64,000 bases of DNA from Symbiodinium natans. Lineage: Eukaryota > Sar > Dinophyceae > Suessiales > Symbiodiniaceae. Below, one piece after another: positions 10,641-21,406 of the stretch. A program made the position numbers and the translations under genes. The notes beneath the pieces are model-generated. The model was not told the origin of the DNA, did not search any database, and saw only the letters and a list, made by a program, of their open reading frames with translations. The DNA is taken from assembly GCA_905221605.1 (NCBI GenBank), contig CAJNDS010002546.1, positions 859,044 through 923,043 of the forward strand. The letters run 5' to 3'. The number at the start of each line of letters is the position of its first letter. The first letter of the stretch is position 1.

Positions 10641-10691
10641 AGGAGAAGCTCGCCGTACGCGATCAAGGTACATCTTCCCGTGCTTCTTCAC

Positions 10692-11180
10692 CTTGTCTAT
10701 AGCTTGCTTTTTGCATCCAGGTCTGACGCCGGGCATCACCAAATTTACTGAAGAGGCGAAACTCGTGTTCACCCCTCAAAGAATAGTCCGAATACTCTCA
10801 ACTTGATTGTCAGGTAAAATGTCAAAGAGAACCACACATTGAGTTGCAACGCTGAATTCCGCAGACATGGCGTGAAGTTCACTGCAGATGGCATCCCAAA
10901 CCCCATGAGGAATATTGAGCAGGAAGACCCAGTTCTCGTACAACATCCTGACATGGAGGAGGAAGGACCTCAACGCTACGGAGATCCATATAGCTTGCTG
11001 AAACCCTAAACCCTAAACCCTAACCCTTAGCCGCCTTAGCCCCTTAGCCTAAACCCTAAACCCTAAACCTCACACATGCTGAAAGGGAACCTTCCGTTCG
11101 AGCCAGGGCTCTGGCGCACTTGAGAAGAGTTGGAATCGTTCCTCCTCTGGGTCCGTCACAGGCGATTGGGTTTCGAGGTT
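10692..11180 (-). CDS. Unrecognised gene fragment with a telomere-repeat intron
   Basis: Exon 1 (about 11180-11076) reads TDPEEERFQLFSSAPEPWLE and ends PFQH before a GTGTGAG donor. Exon 2 starts at 10997 after TTTCAG and continues in phase with QAIWISVALRSFLLHVRMLY and IPHGVWDAICSELHAMSAEF, ending around DILPDNQ. A third protein-like block, GEHEFRLFSKFGDARRQTWM, follows in another frame to a G|GTGAAG donor at 10692. The link between blocks two and three is either a small intron or a one-base indel at about 10800. The second block has amphipathic and hydrophobic helices and may be membrane-associated. No family is recognised. Confidence 0.58.
10998..11075. repeat. 78-nt intron made mainly of telomere-type repeats
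   Basis: Between an exon ending CAG CAT at 11076 and one starting CAA GCT at 10997, the coding strand reads GTGTGAG, then TTTAGGG copies, a degenerate TAAGG middle, more TTTAGGG copies, then TTTCAG. Removing it joins two protein-like frames in phase 0; leaving it in gives an immediate TGA. Confidence 0.7.
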
Positions 11181-12832
11181 CGTTCAGGGCTTTTGGTTTA
11201 GGGCCCAAAACCCACAAGTCCATCTGGGATCAAGTGGGGTTGGGGATAATGGAAGGCAAAGATTAACCTTGCTGTTGGACCGTGTTGCTAGGAATCACTA
11301 TCACATCAGCTACAGCACAGTGCAGTCTCTCTCAACAAGTTCTGAATTGATATAAATATCGGAATCTGTCACATCAAGCCCTACCCATGCGCAAAAACGC
11401 GGTGGGTGTATGCCCGTCTAGTGTCCACTTGTAGAAGGGCCGCCCAATTTGCTCACCAAACCCATAGCCAGCCGTTCCATGTCCGCGTCCGTGACCTGGC
11501 CCCTGGGCGACGAACGTGCATGCCGTGGTCGACGTGGTCATCATGGTCGTCGTGACGTGGCTGCATACGGGAGGCTCTTGCTAGGTCGATTTCGGAAAGT
11601 CGCTGCTGGCTTGTCTGAATGGCACGCTCAGTCTTGGAAATAGTCTTGGTGCGATGGATATCTTTTTCTTGTCGTTCTCTCCTGTGGGTTTCCGCATCCT
11701 ATAGCTTAATTCGGGGGGGTGGCGGTTGTTTGTCTTGTTGGGGTACGGGGACCCTCCTCCTTTGTGTTTTGTTGTCTGATTGGATACCCAGCCACTCTTG
11801 GAATTCACCTCGGAAGGATGCTCTTTATGAGTCTTCCTGGTTCTCACTTGGGACGCTCCCGAGCAGAAGATTCTTGAGATTCCCAATGTCATGCATTTTG
11901 ATTCGTTATGAGAAGGTTCTTATCTTGTTGCGGGATCTGCAGGGCCTGCCGCCGGGCTTCCCCGACGGTGCCTTCCACTGTAGGAATTATCTGAACACGC
12001 TCGTAATTTGGGTCCTCCGCGATCTTCACCGAAATTCTGCCGACAGAAGGCCGATGAGCACCGCTGAGACGATGAACCTTCCTAGGTTCAGGGTTTTGTG
12101 GGAACGTCGGGGTTTGTTGTGGGATTGGAAGGCCGCGCGATTACGTTTTGCAAATGCTTGCAGAAGCTTTGGGGTAGACAGGCCGGCGTTGGTTGAGGCT
12201 TGGAGTTCCGCCCATCGGGATCGGGGCAAAGATGTGTTGAGAAACCTTGTGTTAAGAAACCTGCTTTTACTAGCCGGACGTCGTTTAGATCTGCGTCCGG
12301 CCATGACATTTGCAGCTTTTCTTGCTCCTGGAGAGGGATCTGCCGCCTGTGTTGTATATATAACTTCCTAACGTAGCGAAAAGGTGCTCAGCAACTTTAC
12401 TTGGATCACAGTGGAGGTCTCTCGGCTTTGCGCACATTGACATGCAAACACACCAGTTGAATGCCAAAAAGGCAATACTTCTTTGCCAGTGCCCTTAAGC
12501 CTCTGAAACCTTGTGTTGAGGAGCCTGCTGCAAGGGAATGCTTTGACATTGGCAGGTGGCAGGTGGCCCATGGATGCGCAGCACCTCGCCACAGCTTGGG
12601 CGGCAAGCTTCATATCGTCCGCCTGACACGAGCTTGTTGGAGCGATATGTGTATACGTGCAGATGTACAAGATAACGGAGAAGCAAAAATGTCGCGAGAG
12701 GCATCAAAGGGTGCCTTCTTGTCTGTCATGTAGGTCCAAGCTTGGCAGCTTCCAAAACTGCCTTCGCTGACTGCACGGCCTCCTTTGAGCGCCAAACTTC
12801 CCGGCTTCAAATATTACAAAATCTTGTCATAT

Positions 12833-12835
<3 letters not shown>
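11181..12835. other. No firm gene
   Basis: A 250-codon plus frame (11619-12371) and several overlapping minus frames are open, but none has a family motif or a splice context I trust. A short phrase, AAACCTTGTGTT plus flanks, recurs at about 12243 and 12507. Nothing else stands out. Confidence 0.3.
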
Positions 12836-12888
<53 letters not shown>

Positions 12889-13131
12889 AGGGGGAGGGAT
12901 GAGGGAGGGGAGGGGAGAGGAGAGGGAGAGGGAGAGGGAGAGGGAGAGGGAGAGAGGGAGAGGGAGAGGGAGAGGGAGAGGGAGAGGGAGGAGGGGAGGA
13001 GAGGAGAGGGAGAGGGAGAGGGAGGGAGAGGGAGAGGGGATGAGAGGGAGAGGGAGAGGGAAGGGAGAGAGGGAGAGGGAGAGGGAGAGGGAGAGGGAGA
13101 GGGAGAGGGAGAGGGAGAGGGAGAGGGAGCG
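12836..13131. repeat. Purine microsatellite, (GA)n then (GGGAGA)n
   Basis: About 40 bp of pure GA is followed by about 250 bp of GGAGAG/GGGAGA hexamers with interruptions. All reading frames over it encode Arg-Glu or Gly-Glu runs and are not genes. Confidence 0.95.
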
Positions 13132-13934
13132 TACAATTACGCCATGCTATTTCGTATTAGAAAATGTGACATATAGGTAATAGAATGTTTCATGACGTTC
13201 GTCATGGTGTTAGCGCGCGTGTCTCCAATGTTTTTCGTTTATGTGCTATTACAGGTTGGGACCCGTTTTGCCACTGGGTTCCCCTGAAGCTCCCTCTAGG
13301 TCTTCCTAGGTGAGAGATATTAAACTAAACCCCCTCAAACTTTTTGCCACTAGACGCTATAAACCCTCAAGCAAACAAAGGAAAACGCCAGAACATGTCT
13401 TCAGAGTCCTGGATCTCTCGTGCAGCAACGTAGTTGCCCGCCTCGACGAAGTGTGAACTTGTAAGTGACTGCAAGTGTTTTATGCAATTATGGGACAACC
13501 TTTAGTTTAGGGTATATACAGGTGAGTTAGCATGGGAGTCTCCGGAGCTACTTCGTTAAGGTTAAGACATGTCTGCCTCAGGAGGGAAGTACCTGCGTTT
13601 ATTCCGAACTCGAGGGTTGGGTTTCTATCTCTAGAGGTGGGAGGCTAGATGAAACGCCGGAGCCCAAACCGGAACGGAACGGGTAAGAGGAGCCAGAGGG
13701 GAGAGGCACCGGAAGCTGGTCAACTCAGGGAGCGAGAGTTCTGGCTGGCTGTTGGGTTCTACAGCTGGGATAATATGACGTCTTCTTGTAATGAGGCCCT
13801 GATGAGGCTTGCTAAGGGGTTGTACTAAGGGTGATTGATATTGGGTACCCATTATAAGGCGGCACCCTGTTAAAAGGGATCCCAAAAATGGACCCTATAA
13901 TTTGGAGAACTACCCATCTGAGGGGTAATGATAC

Positions 13935-14000
13935 CCCTCGAACGTTTCGCTGGGCCTTGGTTGTGCGTATGCGCATGAGCTCGGACACCCGCTGCAGCTC
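13935..14000 (-). CDS. Candidate 66-nt internal exon, unrecognised
   Basis: A pyrimidine-rich acceptor ending TTACCAG (14001-14010) precedes a protein-like frame ELQRVSELMRIRTTKAQR ending at GGG before a GTATC donor. The exon is a whole number of codons (22), phase 0 at both ends. The sequence suggests a basic amphipathic helix. Its neighbours were not found, so the gene is unknown. Confidence 0.42.
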
Positions 14001-14324
14001 CTGGTAAGACAAGGGATACATAAGCGGTAGATAAATTCGTGTAGTGTTTAATATAAAAGTAAGTACTTCAGGGTTTGGAGAGGAGATTTGGGGTAATTAC
14101 CTTATAGTAGTGGTGTTTATGTCTATCGTGTTGCAGGCCATAAAAACATCGCAGGTTCGCGAACACAACTATGGAGATCCGCAGGGCCAAGATTTGAAGT
14201 GAGGTTCAAAATTTTTTTCGCCCGCGTTACGACCGCCTCCGCGGACTGCTGAGGCTTTAGGGGTTTTAGGACCATTGTAGGGCTTTTGTTAAGAGTTTAA
14301 GAGTTTCGGGGACTCAACCCTGGC

Positions 14325-14465
14325 ATGGCATCTCCTCCAACTCAGCTGGCACAGGGTCTCTTTGCATCACCTGTGCGGAGGATGATGTTCGAGGGGCCCT
14401 TGGACCAACACACCGCTAGCGCTTCTGGACCTCTGGGACCACCACTGCTTCTGAGGGCGGTGTAA
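14325..14465 (+). CDS. Small plus-strand frame, 46 codons, unrecognised
   Basis: ATG to TAA gives a compact protein-like sequence starting MASPPTQLAQGLFASPVRRM with even composition. It is on the opposite strand to nearly all other coding signal. It could be an exon, a fragment of a mobile element or chance. The minus strand over the same bases is also partly open. Confidence 0.3.
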   Translation: MASPPTQLAQGLFASPVRRMMFEGPLDQHTASASGPLGPPLLLRAV

Positions 14466-14702
14466 TGCAAGAGCCAACCGCCACGTGTTACGGCGCGGCA
14501 AAGCCCTAATTCTACCCAGAACTAACAAATCCGAAGCCTTACCTGGCGTTCGAGGTCCTCGTTGTATGTCTCCGTTTAAAGTGCGTCGAGCCTTTAACTC
14601 CGAGAACGATTCTTAGGGGACTGAGCGAAAAGAATACGCAAATTGCTGCGTACCACCAACACTACGACAACACTACGACAACACGCCGCCTGTGGAGCAG
14701 AG

Positions 14703-14847
14703 ATGTCCTGCAAGGTCACGCTGACCTTCACTGCTGGCCCGACTCCCACCCTTTTCTTTGGGGTTGGACAGCCCCAACCCCACTGATGTGAGCGGTGAAG
14801 ACCTCACTCTGAAGTTGACGGAGACTTTGCAAACGGAACCAGGCTGA
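14703..14847 (+). pseudogene. Plus-strand coding-like fragment with a frameshift
   Basis: The first frame gives MSCKVTLTFTAGPTPTLFFG. The next frame picks up at NPTDVSGEDLTLKLTETLQT to a stop at 14847. The two parts look like one beta-rich sequence broken by an indel near 14775. With 14325-14465 it forms a small plus-strand island, perhaps a decayed gene or element. Confidence 0.28.
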
Positions 14848-15090
14848 TCATCTAGCAGTTGGCTGCAGGGAGCTGCTGTGGAGTTCAGGCTGAGAAAATG
14901 CTGCTAAGGCGATCCGGTTGATGTTCCTATGCTTGCTTGATGTTGTTTAATGATTCGAATGAAGTGGCAGCCCGTCAGGCTCAGAAAGGTCCGCGCTGAT
15001 TTTGACAATTCTTTTACCCACCTAGCAGACAAACAAAACGACTTGGGTTTGTATCTTAATGGGGAGGCGCGCGACACGTGTTGGGGTCGG

Positions 15091-15250
15091 GGAATGTTTG
15101 GCGGGTATGTTTCGGGGTATGTTTCGGGGGTATGTTTCGGGTATGTTTCGCGGCATCATAAGGTACTTTACCTGCAAGTTCGGGGGTATGTTACGGGTAT
15201 GTTTCGGGGGTATGTTTCGGGGTATGTTTCGGGGTATGTTTCGCGGGTGT
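15091..15250. repeat. Tandem GGGGTATGTTTC-type 11-14-bp repeat
   Basis: About ten copies of GGGTATGTTTCG, varying by one or two bases in the G run, occur in two blocks separated by about 50 bp of unrelated sequence (15146-15185). Confidence 0.85.
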
Positions 15251-15380
15251 GCAACCCGTATGCCTTTCTTAAGCCTGAGCCCCCCCAAAAAACACAAACC
15301 CACTTGTCCTACTGCAGGCATCCATCACTCCGAAATTCGTACAGGACGCAAGCGAACACAACTTTCCGCGAATTGATGGG

Positions 15381-15638
15381 TTGCCAAAAGATCCAATTGT
15401 TACAGCTCCTCAGGATGTTAAGCTGGGAGCATTGAGTGCCTTCCAGTGCAATCAAGATACAGACATCCAATCCTCATCCGACGTGTCTCCAACTTCGCTA
15501 ACTTCCACCGTGCGCGATGCGAAGATTCGATTGGATGTGCCAGAGGGATGGAGCACCTGTACACGTCAAGTGCGGCTCTCTTCATGTTTGCAAGTTACTT
15601 CGCAGACCTTTTCAGATCGAAAGCCTCTGCGGCTGTAG
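15381..15638 (+). CDS. Doubtful plus-strand open frame, 85 codons
   Basis: The frame is balanced in composition and reads PIVTAPQDVKLGALSAFQ and VRDAKIRLDVPEGWST in its middle, which is protein-like. It has no splice context or family match and overlaps other open frames. Its strand disagrees with the neighbours. Confidence 0.22.
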   Translation: MPKDPIVTAPQDVKLGALSAFQCNQDTDIQSSSDVSPTSLTSTVRDAKIRLDVPEGWSTCTRQVRLSSCLQVTSQTFSDRKPLRL

Positions 15639-15814
15639 CTGCGACACGTACTCCAAGATTCAGGCCTGTAGCATGTTGACTATGGTAGTTCTCCTTTGAC
15701 CGCAGCTCAATGCCTTCAGCTGCAGGTCAAGCCTGAGGATCCCGTTTGCTGCTGGGAGCTGCCAGAAAGCCCACCAAATCAGCCCTAGAGAACACTACAC
15801 CTGCGGAAGCACCA

Positions 15815-16030
15815 TCATCGCTGCCACGATGACATCATCAGATGCCCTACCGGGTCGTACCACCCATCCTGTGCAGGCTTCCCGGCGCCTTGTCCGTTGC
15901 GAGCCGCCAGAGGAAGTGAGAGGCTGCTGTGCGCAACACGTTGTCCGCTACAAGCAATGCGCCACAGGGCCTGCCACAGGGATACCGCAAACATCCCCTG
16001 CCCCTGCACATGCTCAATATACAGCCGAAC
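15815..16030 (-). CDS. Candidate terminal exon, unrecognised
   Basis: After a CAG at 16031-16033 the minus frame reads VRLYIEHVQGQGMFAVSLWQ and ALWRIACSGQRVAHSSLSLP, then runs to TGA at 15815. It may be the last exon of the membrane gene at 16.4-17.1 kb, but I could not match the splice phase between them. Confidence 0.35.
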   Translation of the reverse strand, partial: VRLYIEHVQGQGMFAVSLWQALWRIACSGQRVAHSSLSLPLAARNGQGAGKPAQDGWYDPVGHLMMSSWQR

Positions 16031-16396
16031 CTGCGACTATCATTGTCTTCCGGAAATCGTCATGTCCCTCGTCGCCAGTATCAACAACATCTTCGAGCAA
16101 TTGTTCTTCGGTTCCATCACGTTATACCCTTTTTGCAACTGGGCTTGAAACCCTAAAACCCGAAGTCCCGAACCTAAGCTAAGTCCTGAAACCCTTCCTC
16201 GCTGAAGCATAGCACCTCGTCCTTCGGCCAGTACGATGAAAGTCATCTTCGGGCCATTGAACCCCTCACAATTCATGTCTTGTCAACGTTATTGATGTCA
16301 GCCAAGCGTCATGCAGACTTTGTGCATTTCTGCATCTTGCAGTTGAAAACCGATGAGGAAGCGTGGGGAGTTCTTTGCGCTCTGCCATGTCCCGCT

Positions 16397-17107
16397 TCAA
16401 CATTGTGCTGCAGGTTGGGACAGCAGAATCCAAAGGATAAGAGCTGCCCATAACCATGTCCTGGCTACGAGCAACTGTAGCTCCAGTGACCGTAAAGACT
16501 TACGTTCAAAAAACACCGACCACTTCGCGAGCTCGTCGTCGTACAGAGCATAGATGTTGTTGAACATCACGTCGTCCATGCTGTTCACGAAGGTCAGCGC
16601 AACACAGTTTAGGATGAGTTCAACGTCATCCTCAGCCATGAGAACGAACTTGGAACCAACGAACGTGAGCAAAACCACAACTGTCGCCTTCGGGAGCACG
16701 AAAAGGGCAGTCAACAAGACGCGAAAGTACCATCCGAGATTCTCGGTCGACATCCATATGCAATACAGCGTGTTTATTGCTTCCAGACCTTCGTTGAGCA
16801 TCTCACCGACGAACACCGCAACGCCAATGACCTGCAGCAGCTCGTGAGCGCGCGGAGCGCAAGGATCCATACGATCCACGGCCCTCCACACGAAAACCAC
16901 AATGGCTATCTGAGCAGCTGCAAGAGCTACGCAGGGTGCAAGTATTTGTGGTGCCCAGAACATGGCCTCCTTCATCTCCATTTTGTGAACTGCATCGACA
17001 AACCAGGACATGCTGGCCGCGTAGGCGTCCTCGGGTAGCTCAACAAGGAAGCCCCGGTGATCATCGTCAGCATCGCTCGACTCGCTCAGTTCGTAGGCCA
17101 TCCGCAC
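16397..17107 (-). CDS. Multi-pass membrane protein, unrecognised
   Basis: A 236-codon frame. Residues 1-45 are acidic (SESSDADDDHRG). Hydrophobic segments lie near residues 52-75 (ILAPCVALAAAQIAIVVFVW), 92-105, 128-150 (VLLTALFVLPKATVVVLLTF) and 218-230 (WLWAALILWILL). Between the last two is ILNCVALTFVNSMDDVMFN, a conserved-looking membrane-proximal block. A strong GTAAGT lies at 16503; if used, the last helix is intronic and the gene continues at lower coordinates. If not, the frame ends at TGA 16397. I recall similar blocks in dinoflagellate membrane proteins, but no function is assigned. Confidence 0.6.
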   Translation of the reverse strand: MRMAYELSESSDADDDHRGFLVELPEDAYAASMSWFVDAVHKMEMKEAMFWAPQILAPCVALAAAQIAIVVFVWRAVDRMDPCAPRAHELLQVIGVAVFVGEMLNEGLEAINTLYCIWMSTENLGWYFRVLLTALFVLPKATVVVLLTFVGSKFVLMAEDDVELILNCVALTFVNSMDDVMFNNIYALYDDELAKWSVFFERKSLRSLELQLLVARTWLWAALILWILLSQPAAQC

Positions 17108-20001
17108 GGATCTATGGACAACCCTACAAACCCGAATGCAGCCCTAACATCCTGGGTTGAGCCATGCACCCTATACCCGACATGTGTGCTTGGACCTGAG
17201 GTTTGTCGAGACGTTCTTACTGCATCAGGATCGAACCGACCTTACCCTTAGGGCCGAAGAAAATTCGGGTTTAAATAGGGATTAGGGTGAAGTGATGTAT
17301 CCGCGAACTAAATGCGTGGGCCACTTGAGTTAGCCTGTAGTGTTCAAGACTTCGACAGCGCACCCGCCGGTCTAGTTTTGAGCTTTCAAGCAGCATGGGT
17401 AGGAGCTGCGGACGGATATTCCTCAGGGGGGCCTCACCATTTGCTTTTCCAAGCCCAGCCAATCCCGGGTTTAGGTCAAGCTGTCGCCTAGGTGCAGAAT
17501 TCCTTACCCGTCCCGCTTCTCGGGCCAAGGTCTTTCTCAGCGTGTCAAAATGACTTCATGTTGCCTGTGTAGTTCTTAATCACAATTACGTTTGGCAGGG
17601 CACCCGTACCAGACTAGTGTTAGGGCCTGAGGCAGAACCCTCCTTCGGACGGTGCCTTTCCGTGCCGTTGCGTGTATGGCTGCAAACACTCGTTAACAAG
17701 GTCAACCACACCTAAAGTCCTCCCTCTGCGGCACAAGACACACCTGAGTGAGAGACACAGAGAAATAGCGAGAGAGCAAACAAAAAACGAAGATCTGTGA
17801 GCCTGTTCTGACTTGACTTCGTGAACCCCGCCTTAGCAGCGCAAGCTTCTCCACAAAGTCCAGATCTTCCTGATGCGGAATCTGAGGGGCCTTGATGGGC
17901 TTGGGGTTCTGGGCTGATTATGCAGATCTGGCCTGCGAGACTGGGTCCTTGACGAGAGTGGCGGCTGTATGGTCGCAAAATGTCGTCAACACACCCCCGC
18001 CGAGTGAAGCCGAGCGACGCCCAAGCGATGCTGAGTGAAGACGACCGACGCCGAGTGAACACGGGCGATGTCGAGTGAACACGAGCGACGATGGGTGGCC
18101 CCAAGTGTCGGCAAGCGCATGTCTTCGCACATCTTCGCTCGTCATCATGTGTGTTCGCTCGTGTTCGTCTTCGTGTGCCGTCGCGTGTCTTTTCTCGTCT
18201 GCGCTCAGTTTCGCAGATTTCCGTACAACCACGCCACCGCCACGATCAAATTGAAACTACTTTATTACTTATTCTTTCCAGTACTATGCAGGTGGTCCTA
18301 CAAGTGGCGATCCCCTTGGCCCTTGACACCAACTTCAGTTCTGCCACCAACACCTGCAGATGTAGAAAAGCCACCATGCTGCACAAACTACAGATGTCTG
18401 ATGGACTCCAAAGAGGCACAAGCCCGACCGTATGGATCACTCTACACTCAACACACAGACCCGATGTCTTCGTCGTCGGGATCATCTGCTGTAGGGTCTG
18501 CGCACATGCTCTACGTCCCAAACTCCCACAAGCCCCGCCGTGCTGCCACGATGCTGCATATTGCGTGCCCCAGCGGTCCACGAACCTTGGCCGCGTCAGC
18601 TCACACTCCGATGCCATTTTTGCAACAACGAAAACATGCCTTAAAACCATGGGGCCTCGAACCAACGGTGGGGCCTCGTCACCAACCTCTGAAGGCCATT
18701 CAGCAACGAAGCATAACAGGAAGTCACAGCAAAAACGAACTGACGAACTCGGCCTGTTGTCTAGGATCTGTGTAATCGGAGGCCTCTGCACACATTGAGC
18801 TGTTTTGTGGCTCATGAGTTCAATTCGGGACATGTCGGTTGCTGCCTTCTTCTGGCACGAGACACCTCGTGCGTTCAACGCCCAGCCACCACCCTAAACC
18901 GAACACAAGCTACGTCAAGCTGCACCCTTTTTAGATCCTGGCCCACCCCCTACACCACACTACACCCGGAACCAAAAGCAACAACACCCCACATGGCTTG
19001 CTTCAAAGCACAAGGCGTCAAACCACGGCGTGTTGGGCCTCTCAAGAAGGCGACCTCCGAGTCGGTGACAGTGCAGGCCCTAAGCCCTGACTGATTCCCT
19101 TACGATTTGTAGGGCTTGGGCTTATAGGAACCCCAAAAGCTAGGGACTTGTGGAGGGAGGGCTTCAGGTCAAGGCTTCAGCACGTTCGGCTCTCCCACTC
19201 CCACATCAACTTTTCATTGTTCAGATAGCAGATGTTTGGAATCTCTAAGTCCGTATGCGTCCAAGCTTATATATAAATCTGAATGAAACAGTTGAGCGAA
19301 TATATCGCATCAATCAGAATATCCAAATGTCAAAAAAGATGAATACCGCAAAAGCTCAATCCAGTACCCTTTCTTGTTTCTCGAAGAACTGGCGGATCAT
19401 AAAACGCAAGACCACCCGAAAGAAACGATTGGCGATCATGCTCAAAACGTTCTGCACGAATCTCAATTCAACGTGGCACCTTACCAGATGCCAAGAATCG
19501 AAAAGCAGCGAAATGCTGAGCCTGCAAAACTGTGTTCCCAAAAAACGAAAACGGTTCAGCAAGGAAAACTCAGCAAAGTCAGTTCGCTAGAAACATTGAA
19601 GCCTGTCTTCCGGGCTACAGACCCCAAACAGCCGCGTTAGAAACACAAGCCATTTGGGCTGTGGGGTTTTCGCCTCCGAGTTGATCAAGGAAGGACCCCA
19701 TGAGATGCAGGGGGTCAGCTCTGCAGGCCCTACATCGCTACAGTGCCGCAGGACTTGCCAAGCTGCAGCTTGAAAAAATGATCCTACGATGCCAGAGAAA
19801 CATTCGTAGCTTGAGCCTAAACCCGAACTGAAACTGGCACACCCTGACAAGCTGTCAACCTAAATCCCATCACCCAATTTCGAACTGCAAGCTAGGCGTC
19901 GCTCTTTGAAGCGAGGCAGCAGGAGCCTTGGCTGTTGGAACTCTGCGCTGGTGATGTCGAAGGACTCACTTCTTTGGAGGCGCTGCAAGCTTCTGAGCAG
20001 C
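17108..20001. other. No firm gene; short motif repeat and AT-rich patch inside
   Basis: A minus frame at 17528-17271 is mildly protein-like. Overlapping long frames at 18068-18878 on both strands look accidental. The bases at 19240-19600 are clearly more AT-rich than their surroundings and hold two overlapping plus frames (19255-19590 and 19374-19640), Lys/Glu/Gln-rich and without any family match. Confidence 0.3.
17998..18096. repeat. About 20-bp degenerate tandem (GCCGAGTGAA.ACGAGCGACG)
   Basis: Five or so imperfect copies alternate GAGTGAA and GAGCGACG or GGGCGATG blocks. The same words continue weakly to 18170. Confidence 0.65.
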
Positions 20002-20442
20002 TCAAGCCTTTTTCTTCGCAGCTGCCGAGACCCTCAAATCCTGGAATACACTGCTGTGCGACCCCCCAGCAACAAGGAAACAGCCGCCACGTAGCCGCGA
20101 GTGTCCCGTCCACACCTGCACCCTGGCTGACAGCTGCGCGTGCGCAATGATGCCTTGCCCGGAGGAGCCGCAGAAGGTACAAAAACTGCGAGAGTGTTCG
20201 GATTGATAGGTGTTCAATGTAGGCTGGCCGCCAGCGGGGGGGAACTTTAACTTCTTGGGGCAGTACGCCTTGCGCTTGCGAAGGGTATGTGACTTCCTGG
20301 CTGCAAATACAGGTCTCCACAGTCTGTCTGCATTGTCTCTCCGGCCCCGTTTTGCCAAGTCCCGTGCCCCGCGAAATTGCGACGAGCACTGGGTCAATCT
20401 CGATCGTGGTAACCTGGAAAAGAACCCAGCGCTGAAGGGCAT
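20002..20442 (-). CDS. Doubtful basic open frame, 146 codons
   Basis: The N-terminal 75 residues are Arg/Lys-rich (PRSRLTQCSSQFRGARDLAK), as in targeting peptides or nucleic-acid-binding proteins. SFCTFCGSS near residue 85 is a CxxC pair. A second minus frame (20389-19892) and plus frames overlap it. No family is recognised. Confidence 0.25.
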   Translation of the reverse strand: MPFSAGFFSRLPRSRLTQCSSQFRGARDLAKRGRRDNADRLWRPVFAARKSHTLRKRKAYCPKKLKFPPAGGQPTLNTYQSEHSRSFCTFCGSSGQGIIAHAQLSARVQVWTGHSRLRGGCFLVAGGSHSSVFQDLRVSAAAKKKA

Positions 20443-21366
20443 CGCCGAAACACGCGCAACTGGCTAAATAAGGCGAGTGAGAAAAATGGTTCGTCGGTGC
20501 GCTGCTCTGCTATTCACGTGCCGTACAATCTTCTGTGCACGATACGGAGACGGGCAGATGCAGCAAGTAATTGGCACACACACACACACACACCTACACC
20601 TCTCCAACTCAATGGATAGAGTCCTGCACAGGGCTGGCGGCCGCAACCGAGACGGCAGAGAAGCCGCAATATGTCCCTATCCTGAGTTTCATGTGTTTTT
20701 TGTTAATGGGTGTTTGATGGTGCTTGCTTTTCTTTATCTATTTTTATGGGGAGGGAGTATGGAGGAATCATGGAAATAACTACAGCTCATCTAGCAGAGG
20801 GGAGAGACCCTTCGGGTTTGTTGCAACCGGGCTGTGGCCTCATCTTTCCCATAGATCGGCTCAGGCATGCCAGAAAACCCGCCCCAAAAAGCAAAACGGG
20901 GGGAAGCCTGGGAGTGGGAAGGGCGGGGTTTGGTTCCGGTTTGTGCCTCTTTTGGTTCGATTTTTTGGAGGGGACGGTTTAGGGATAAGGGTTCAGGGTT
21001 TTGTTGGAAACCAAGCTTATGCCAGAACTCTCCAACACCTCGAACGCCTCCGAGCCGACAGGTGGGGCGCCGCCGAGTGCTGCCAGCAAAGTCTCCGCCT
21101 CTGCTTTGGTTCTTGCTTTTCTGCCACCTAGCCGCTGAGCCAATTGCTGCCTTGCTTTGTTGCGTTGAAGGACTTCAAACTCATGGATCCTCGCCTTGTG
21201 CGGTGGGGAGGGGCCGTGGTTGGAAAATGGAAGCTTACTTGGCTTAGCTTGAAGCCGCAGGCTGTCCGTTTGCCAACATCGCATTGCCAAAAATGGTTGT
21301 GCTTTGCTGTTGCTGATTGCCACTGCCGTTGTCAACCCGAAGTGCACGGCAAACTTGCACGCCCAT

Positions 21367-21406
<40 letters not shown>

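Noticed and set aside
11619-12371. 250-codon plus-strand open frame
   Set aside because: It has no family motif, overlaps several minus frames and lies against the strand bias; composition is not clearly coding. Kept only as a note.
18068-18878. Overlapping frames of over 200 codons on both strands
   Set aside because: Three frames are open at once without motifs, as expected from stop-poor sequence; none could be preferred.
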